Assembly: GCF_022539505.1 (NCBI RefSeq)
Contig: NC_061510.1
Location: 225,764,043-225,828,042 of the forward strand
Direction: 5' to 3'
From: Lolium rigidum
Taxonomy: Eukaryota; Streptophyta; Magnoliopsida; Poales; Poaceae
Length of the DNA stretch: 64,000 bases
In this document: one piece after another, positions 57,603 through 64,000 of the stretch
Position numbering within the stretch: position 1 is the stretch's first letter
Layout of the letters: each line of letters begins with the position of its first letter
The notes under the pieces: model-generated
The model's input: only the letters and a program-made list of their open reading frames with translations
What the model was told of the DNA's origin: nothing
Databases searched by the model: none
Translations under genes and position numbers: made by a program

Positions 57603-59456
57603 AAGGGGTGAGAGTTTGTAGAGATGCTCCTTCAGTCTCACATTTATTGTTTGCGGATGACTCTCTTATTCTTATGAAAGCAAATAAACCAGAATGCTAT
57701 ATGCTTGAAGAAAATCTTGGATGATTATTGCAAGGTGTCTAGACAAATGATTAGTGAAGCAAAGTGCAGTATCTATTTCAGCCCAAATACTAACGTAGAT
57801 AGAAGAGTGGAAGTCTGCACTGCTCTGAACATTATGGTTGAAGCTTTGTCTGATAAGTATTTAGGCCTACCTTTGTTAGTCGGAGCGGATAGAAGTGATA
57901 TATTCCTTGTTGATAGAGTTTTTCAGCATGCACATGGTTGGAAGGAGAGGACTCTCTCCATGGGTGGCAAGGAGGTGAAATTAAAAGCTGTTGCGCAAGC
58001 AACACCAGCTTACGCGATGTCCGTATTTCTAGTTCCGAAAAAAATATGTAAAGGAATTACAGATGCAATATCGCAATGTTGGTGGGGTGATGATGTGACA
58101 AATAAAAAAAATGCATTGGTTCGCTTGGTGGAAATTGTGTGTGCCAAAGAAGAGAGGAGGAATGGGTTTTAGAGACCCACATTGCTTTAATAAAGCTATG
58201 CTTTCTAAGCAAATATGGAGGTTAATTTCGGAACCTGAAAGTTTATGTGCAAGGGTATTGAGAAGCAAATACTACCCAGATGGTAAAATCCTAGATGCTA
58301 AATTGAAGAAAGGCTCATCTTTCACGTGGCAAAGTATTATGACAGGGCTACAAACCTTCAAGAAAGGTGCTATATGGCGTGTGGGAGACGGGCATCAAAT
58401 CAGTATATGGGATAATGCTTGGATCCCGTTAAGTCCAACAGGAAAGGTATTTACTCCGAAGGGTAATATTCTTCTAAAAAATGTTAACGAGCTTATTGAT
58501 GCATAAGGAAATTGGGATGAAGAATTATTAAGAGAAATTTTTGGTCAATAGATGTCAATAATATCCTCTCAATTCCGTTAAGTCGTAATGGAATGGAAGA
58601 CTTTGTGGCTTGGCGCTTCACTAAGGATGGTTTCTTTTCGGTGAGGTCAGCCTATCACACAGAATGGGAATCTCAATTTGGCAATAGCTTGAGAAGATTG
58701 GACGGAACAGGTAATGCTAACCAGAACCCAATATGGGATGAGTTGTGGGAAAGCAAGTTACCAGCGAAAATTAAAATATTTGGCTGGAAGTGCTTACACG
58801 GGATTCTACCTTGTATGGGAGCATTAGCAAATAGACACATAAAGGTTAGTAGCGGCTGTCCCATTTGCTCAATGTCTTGTGAAGATATAAAGCACACTTT
58901 ATTTACTTGTAATGGAGCAAAGGAAGTATGGAGAAAGATGGGTTTAGGGAACCTAGTTGATGAAGCATGTACACTGGATAGATCGGGCAGTGTGGTCCTG
59001 GAATATCTGATTAGGGGTAAGTTCAGGAACATTCAGGAACGGTCATATGCGGATCTAAAGGAATTGATTATCACTACGGCATGGTACATATGGTGGATGA
59101 GACGCCAAAAGGTAAATGGTGAAACAATGCAACCCTTACATCAGGTGGTTATGACAATCCAAACATTGACTGTAAGTTTTGTACGTGCTGTTAATTCAAA
59201 GCTAAAGGCAAAAGAAAGTAGTTGGATGAAAGCTAAAGAGGGTTTTGTCTCGGTAAATGTGGATGCAGCTTTTGAGTTGGACACAAGGAGAGGATCAACA
59301 GGCGCGGTAGTCCGTGATGACAAAGGAAATTTCTTGGCGGCCAGCAATAACCCTATAGATTATGCTCTTGATGCAACAACGTCAGAAGCAATGGCTATAC
59401 AAGATGGTCTCGGTCGAGGCTTTCACCGTCGATCATATGGAGTAACTAGACCATGA
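57603..59456 (+). pseudogene. Second LINE ORF2 remnant: reverse transcriptase end, zinc-binding domain, RNase H
   Basis: Begins inside the reverse transcriptase (SHLLFADDSLILM near 57645), frame change near 57715, then DKYLGLPLLVGADRS. More frame changes lead to FRDPHCFNKAMLSKQIWRL (58111-58506) and a long frame (58593-59456). The latter has the zinc-binding domain (KLPAKIKIFGWKCLHG, CPICSMSCEDIKHTLFTC) and an RNase H domain (VNVDAAFE, GSTGAVVRD, SEAMAIQDGL) that ends prematurely. It overlaps the first LINE in coverage of the LADD/FADD region, so it is a separate copy. Confidence 0.8.
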
Positions 59457-61125
59457 TAGCGCGCATTGCCGCGCCCGCCCATTTCTTGATAAAAATGATG
59501 GCATTGTTGTAAATATGTTGATACACTAAACACTAAAGTTGAATTCACATAAGGTTGTAAAATAATTAAAATGGGGAATTTGTTCGATTATAAAAATAAT
59601 GAGTTACACGTGATGCACTCAGGTTAGTAAATGATTTTTCTTTTGAATTATTTTATATATATGCAGGTTCAGTTTTGCATAGTATTATAAGGGTGTATAC
59701 AGCTATGTGTAACATCAGCCAGGTATTAAAAGTAACCTCAGAAATTGCATAATTTAGAATAAAATTATTTGAATGACTAAGATTCAATTTGATTACCCAA
59801 CATGATCGGATTCAAAATTACAAAAAAAAAACTGAAGAAGGGCTGGATAATCCACATTTTTTTGGCTATTCAACCCCGGTTGATTACAAACTAATAGAAA
59901 GGTAAAAGGTACCCTATCATGACTTATATGAACCATGCATATTATTTCCATTTCTGCTCCTTTTTGCTAATAGATTTTGGTTTGGTTCAAATGACTTTGA
60001 GTTGCTGATAGAACCAGAAAGAATAAAAAACAAAACCAAGAGTTATTTGGCCGTATATAGTACCTTATCAAAGCAAACAATTTGTATAGGACCAAGACGG
60101 AGTTCACGCCTTATTAGCTTGAAGGAAGTATATGCATTGCCACACTCCTACAGTATACAGTGGACGTATTTGAGCAACAAATAATTCAAAAGATAATCTA
60201 AGTTAATCAAAGATGTGAACAACAATCATGTGCAAATATTTCTTATAAATGAACAAAGAGACCAATCCCCCGTTGCATACTAAGGGAAGTACTTAAGACA
60301 TCTCGGCTGCAAAAAAAGAAGATTGCATGTGTGCGTGTAGCTTGGGTTTAGAAGCATCTCAATACAACAGAGCATGCTACATTAACCTGGACCAACATCC
60401 TCAATATTAGACTGTCAGAAACAGAAATGAGAAATAGGGTGACCATTGGCCGCCCCTAATGTCCCCAATGCATGCACATCATTACCCGGTACTCAGGGTA
60501 CATTGCACTGTAGAAGTTTGGATATATCCACATCTGATCAGCATGGCACTGACTTAAGTTCAGACACCATGGAGGCAGATCGATTTCATGCCTTGAACCG
60601 CCCACCACCACTGAACATCAGCGAGTAGAGAAACGTCATTGTCCAATCAAGTACATGATGAATTCCTCTTGCACGACTTGCTCAAAATGAAGAAATGATT
60701 TTTTCTATTCCTACCTTGAGCTGAAGCATCATTCTGAAACATGAACGGACACATTTAGGGTGACGCAACACATACAACTGCAGCAGCAACAGCTACGGTG
60801 CCATCTTTAATTTACCTCAACGCTACCCTGATACCAAAAAGCTACTTTTGCATGCGGTACTGTTACCTGTCTTCATGCGAGAGCATGGCCTCGAGAGCAT
60901 TTAGCTGTTGTCAGATCCTCTTGTGTAGCAAACATGTCCTCTTGTGCAGCGAATCCATCTCATCTCCTCTAACCTCTCTGCGGGGGCACCATTCCAACAC
61001 CTTGTGTGGTTGCTGGAGCACCATGGAGAAGGCAGAAGTTATTGGAATAGTCAAGCATGTACTAAACAAAGAAACAACTACCGGGTGAAAAAAGGCTCCA
61101 TTTTCTGTATCTTGAACAGTACCAT
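59457..61125. other. No recognised gene; possible minus-strand exons
   Basis: Two stretches on the minus strand look exon-like: about 60622-60500 (acceptor TGATGTTCAG, open reading with HADQMWIYPNFYSAMYPEYR) and about 61014-60870 (acceptor GTGCTCCAG, donor GACAGGTAACAG). I cannot assign a family. The rest is AT-rich without signal. Confidence 0.25.
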
Positions 61126-61137
61126 TGCATAGAATTT
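61126..61137. repeat. Target-site duplication of the retroposon, left
   Basis: TGCATAGAATTT, identical to 62417-62428. The T-run makes the inner edge uncertain by a few bases. Confidence 0.75.
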
Positions 61138-61890
61138 TTTTTTTGAAACGAGGCAAAAGCTTTGCCTTTCATTGATATAGGAGAAAAGAGTTGGCCCGTT
61201 TATGAGGAAAACTGACCGAAAAACCGTTACAACACGACACCACACGCCAGCCCCGAGGCTGCGCTCCACACGGGTCGACAACCAGCCAGGTCGACACCAC
61301 GCCTCAACGCAACATGCGGAGGCGAAAGACCGGAGCCACTGCTCCAACTACCACGCCGGCCCCGAGGCCGCGCCCCGCCTGGCCAAAGACGAACCCGCCT
61401 CCGCCAAAACCACCAGAACACTCCACAAGTCCCATTGTCCGGTGGACATCCAAAGCGAGGCCTCAAGAGGCAAAGCGACGCAAGAGCGCCGCCCACGCCC
61501 GATCCCGCGAGGGATCTAGGGTTTCCCCCAGAGAGCCCGAGCTGAGAACAAGAAACACCCGCTACGACGACACCTTCAAGAAGTATGCGGCGCCCACAGG
61601 CGTCACCGTCGTCGGTCCTGGCCGGCCGCCAAGACAGAGCTTTCGCCCAGTAAAGAGTTCCAAGACCTCGCGCCCGCCAACAAGGACCGGCACAAACCAC
61701 CACCTTCAACCGCATGTAGCCGCCGACGCACAGAGGGCAGAACAGCCCGAAGCCAACGGAGTACCGCCGAAGATCACCGTGGGCGCCGCCGGAATGCCAC
61801 ATAGAGGGGACGCCGACCAACACCGACACGAGGCTCGAGGACGAACGCCGAAGACAGCCGCTGCACACACCCACCAACACGCCGCCGCTG

Positions 61891-62018
61891 CCCGGGGTCG
61901 CCGCCCCGGCAACACATCAGAACCCCTCGCAGCCCCAGGAGCACCTCGCCGCGGCCCGGGGTCGCCGCCCCGGCAACACATCAGAACCCCTCGCAGCCCC
62001 AGGAGCACCTCGCCGCGG
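61891..62018. repeat. Perfect or near-perfect 64-bp tandem duplication
   Basis: Two adjacent units starting CCCGGGGTCGCCGCCCCGGC at 61891 and 61955. Confidence 0.85.
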
Positions 62019-62089
62019 CCGTCGCCGCTGCCCGGGGGCACCGCCCCGGCACACCACCACCCAGCTGCAGCAGCATGCCGCATCACCTC

Positions 62090-62160
62090 CACGGCCAGGG
62101 GGGGCCGCGCCGGCCAGGGGGGGGCTGCGCCGGCCAGGGGGGCCGCGCCGGCCAGCCGCC
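62090..62160. repeat. Short GC tandem repeat
   Basis: Three consecutive variants of CGCGCCGGCCAGGGGGG. Confidence 0.75.
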
Positions 62161-62416
62161 GCTTCCCCTAGCCGGCCCGCCTGGCCCAGATCTGGCCCGG
62201 CCGCCCATGACCGCCGGAGCCCCTCGCGCGGCCAGTAGTGGCCGCGCCCGCCCGCAGCCTGAGATGCCGGAGCCCGGATATCTCCCGTGCGCCGCTCCCC
62301 GCGCCCGTCCAGGCCACCAAAACGCCGGCGACGGCGAGGGAAGGGAGGAAGGTGGGGAGCCTGGGGCGGCGGCGGCTAGGGTTTCCCCCCTGGTCGCCAG
62401 AGGAGGGCGACACCCA

Positions 62417-62428
62417 TGCATAGAATTT
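62417..62428. repeat. Target-site duplication of the retroposon, right
   Basis: TGCATAGAATTT, identical to 61126-61137. Confidence 0.75.
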
Positions 62429-63300
62429 AACTATGCCAATAAACCTAGAACTATAGATATCAAATAAACAACAAAACATATTAACAACAGATGACTAACA
62501 AGACGTAAAAGTGCATAGAAGAACGTACCTGTCCAGCGACCATGGTTGCAGAGACGCACTCCCTCTCAGCACTCCCTAAACACAATCATCACAAACTAAG
62601 GAGGACGACAACCCCTGAAACAGGCGACGGCAGGTCAGATTGGTGGCATCAATGAAATTACAAAGAAGAGGGGAGACGCCGACAAAAGAGGAAATCAACA
62701 CTAATGAAGGAACGTGGCTGACGAACAATGGTAGGTCGAAGGCGAGACTGAAGTGATATGAAAAGATAATTGTTTGCAGCATATAAATATACAAGGAACA
62801 TAAGAAAACAGACAGTAACGCCAACGTTAATCACCATGATTACAGGAGGGAGAAGTCGAATTTTATACCACCATCATTACGATGCCACCGACCGGTTTCA
62901 GTTCGCACGGTATGGGGCTGCAGGCTCCAGGAACGGAAGGGGAGGAGTTGCTCCAGCAATGGGCCAGGTCCACACGTGCATCGAGGAAGCCCACGCATGC
63001 ATCCAGGAAGCCCAGTCAACCTGCGCGCCATCTACATCGCGTTGGCGCCGGCGCCGGAGAAGAAAGGCACGAGGCCTGCAGGATTTCTCTATCCACCCGA
63101 AAATTAGCAACCGCAGCAACAAGAAGGCAACCCCCGGTGCTCGCGTAGCCTCGCCGGATACTTGCGCGGCGGCAATCGCGCGCTGAGCAGGGCGCCCTTA
63201 CCTCGGGTCGCAGGCGGATCAGGGAAGAGGGAACAACGGCGGGACGCTAAGGAGCTAACGAGAGAAAGGGACGCGTCCATTTTTTTTTAATTAGGTGCAA
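62429..63300 (-). other. Possible 5' end of a minus-strand gene
   Basis: On the minus strand a GC-rich leader begins near 63285 and has a candidate donor (CGAGGTAAGG, near 63203). A second exon-like stretch ends ATGGTCGCTGGACAG with donor GTACGT at about 62543-62525. Downstream exons would lie beyond the retroposon at 61138-62416. No product can be named. Confidence 0.25.
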
Positions 63301-63589
63301 GCCCTTCCGTGGAGAGAAAATAAAAGCAAGCCTGGGTACCCATACACCGGCCCAATTAATCAGAAAAGTTCCAATTCAACTTCCGGAGTAGCGGCCCCTT
63401 TAATGTTGGCCGACCCGTTCGGCGCAAATTAACGAAGCGAGTTACTACAGCTACCTAGGGAGAGATGAGACGATCTGGGACGTCCGTACACCTAATCCGA
63501 TGGTTCAGAGAGTCAAATCGCTGTGGATGCTTCTAGCTGGTTGAGTTATACTGTTAACTAATACGTTCGCCTTTGGGATCTCCCCTGTT

Positions 63590-64000
63590 CAACTTTCGCC
63601 AGGCACGGAGGACTCCATCGTTTGGACGCTGACTTCCAATGGGTGTTATACGGCCAACTCTGCCTACAAAGCTCAGTTCTTGCCCGCTTTGCCTTGCTCT
63701 TTTGGTAACATCGTTTGAAAACCTTGGGCATCACCAAAATGCCGTTTCTTTGCATTGCTGGCAGTGCAAAACCGCCTCTGGACTGCTGACCGTCTTGCCA
63801 AACGAGGATGGCCGCATCAACCGTCTTGTCAGCTATGCAGATGTTCCCCGGAAACGGCTCGGCACCTGCTCTTTGAATGTCGCTTCTCTAAGAGAATATG
63901 GATTGCTGCGGCTTCCTGGCTGGACTGCCCGGACCTTATCCGCTGCCTCGGGGCGGGGAGGTCTAGAGTGTTGGACTACTGGCATGCTATCGCAAAAACT
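63590..64000 (+). pseudogene. LINE fragment, zinc-binding domain after reverse transcriptase (partial)
   Basis: Plus-strand reading DSIVWTLTSNGCYTANSAY, a TGA near 63716, then PKCRFFALLAVQNRLWTADR and CQLCRCSPETARHLLFEC. This is the zf-RVT domain of plant LINE ORF2 (C-x2-C...H...C). It runs off the right edge. It differs from the two other LINE copies in the window. Confidence 0.7.

Larger units (their letters stand above)
61138..62416 (-). mobile_element. GC-rich non-LTR retroposon, 1.28 kb, without polymerase
   Basis: Flanked by 12-bp copies of TGCATAGAATTT (61126-61137 and 62417-62428). The left end is poly-T, that is a 3' poly-A tail on the minus strand, preceded by AGGCAAAGCTTTTGCCTCG, a common end of grass LINE-type copies. 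The minus-strand 5' end starts GGGTGTCGCCCTCCTCTGGC and is very GC-rich. Long frames occur on both strands from composition; none has a domain. Confidence 0.7.

Noticed and set aside
51183..59456. One LINE split by the copia LTR, MITE and CACTA
   Set aside because: Both halves contain the same catalytic-box region with different sequence, so they are two copies.
61227..62171. Long ORFs on both strands (217 and 285 codons)
   Set aside because: GC-rich low-complexity sequence with tandem repeats inside a retroposon; no domain in either frame.

Overview
The window looks like nuclear DNA of a large-genome grass, most likely a Pooideae species of or near the Triticeae. The evidence is the repeat content: Athila-type gypsy elements with a tRNA-Asp primer site and about 1.6-kb TGATACG-type LTRs, Angela/BARE/WIS-like copia LTRs, CACTA termini (CACTACAAGAAAA, CACTAGTAGGAAAA), a Tat-lineage gypsy element with an antisense spliced gene, L1-type LINEs, Tourist/Harbinger MITEs and a Mutator-like element. 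Family names are from memory and tentative. The only host-like genes are broken F-box relatives. No tRNA, rRNA or CRISPR was seen.

Left block (1-24263) is a nested retrotransposon pile. A plus-strand LTR (1-1351) was inserted into the 3' UTR of a minus-strand non-autonomous Athila-type element C (1352-5958), whose own LTR is cut by a CACTA terminus (5959-6350). After a 100-N gap comes minus-strand gag-protease element A (6451-10963). Six bases later lies the complete minus-strand element B (10970-17629). Both interrupt the pol of a plus-strand Tat-type element. The 3' half of that element (17630-24263) carries degraded integrase, a six-exon antisense gene with its own TATA box, and the 3' LTR.

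Middle block (24264-35174) is gene-poor and contains a DUF295-like remnant, an F-box/LRR/FBD pseudogene with a tandemly duplicated F-box and a foldback MITE in an intron, a truncated LINE (16-bp target-site duplication) carrying a solo LTR (5-bp duplication), two more inverted-repeat elements, and a second F-box pseudogene cut by a Fatima-like gypsy LTR.

Right block (35175-64000), after a second 100-N gap: a copia LTR piece, plus-strand gag-protease element D (35839-41931), copia-like and gypsy LTRs, a Mutator-like element with a 10-bp duplication (46724-48662), a Tourist MITE, two different LINE copies (51183-53567 and 57603-59456) separated by a copia LTR, a Harbinger-like MITE and a CACTA fragment with a structured minisatellite, a GC-rich non-LTR retroposon with a 12-bp duplication (61138-62416), and a LINE fragment at the right edge.

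Almost every coding region has stops or frameshifts. The most interesting signals are recurrent non-coding structures: a stem-loop with compensatory changes just upstream of the gypsy 3' LTR junction, repeated copies of the polypurine-tract octamer through the Tat element, paired arms that co-vary in the CACTA minisatellite, and elements that share UTRs but carry different coding cassettes.
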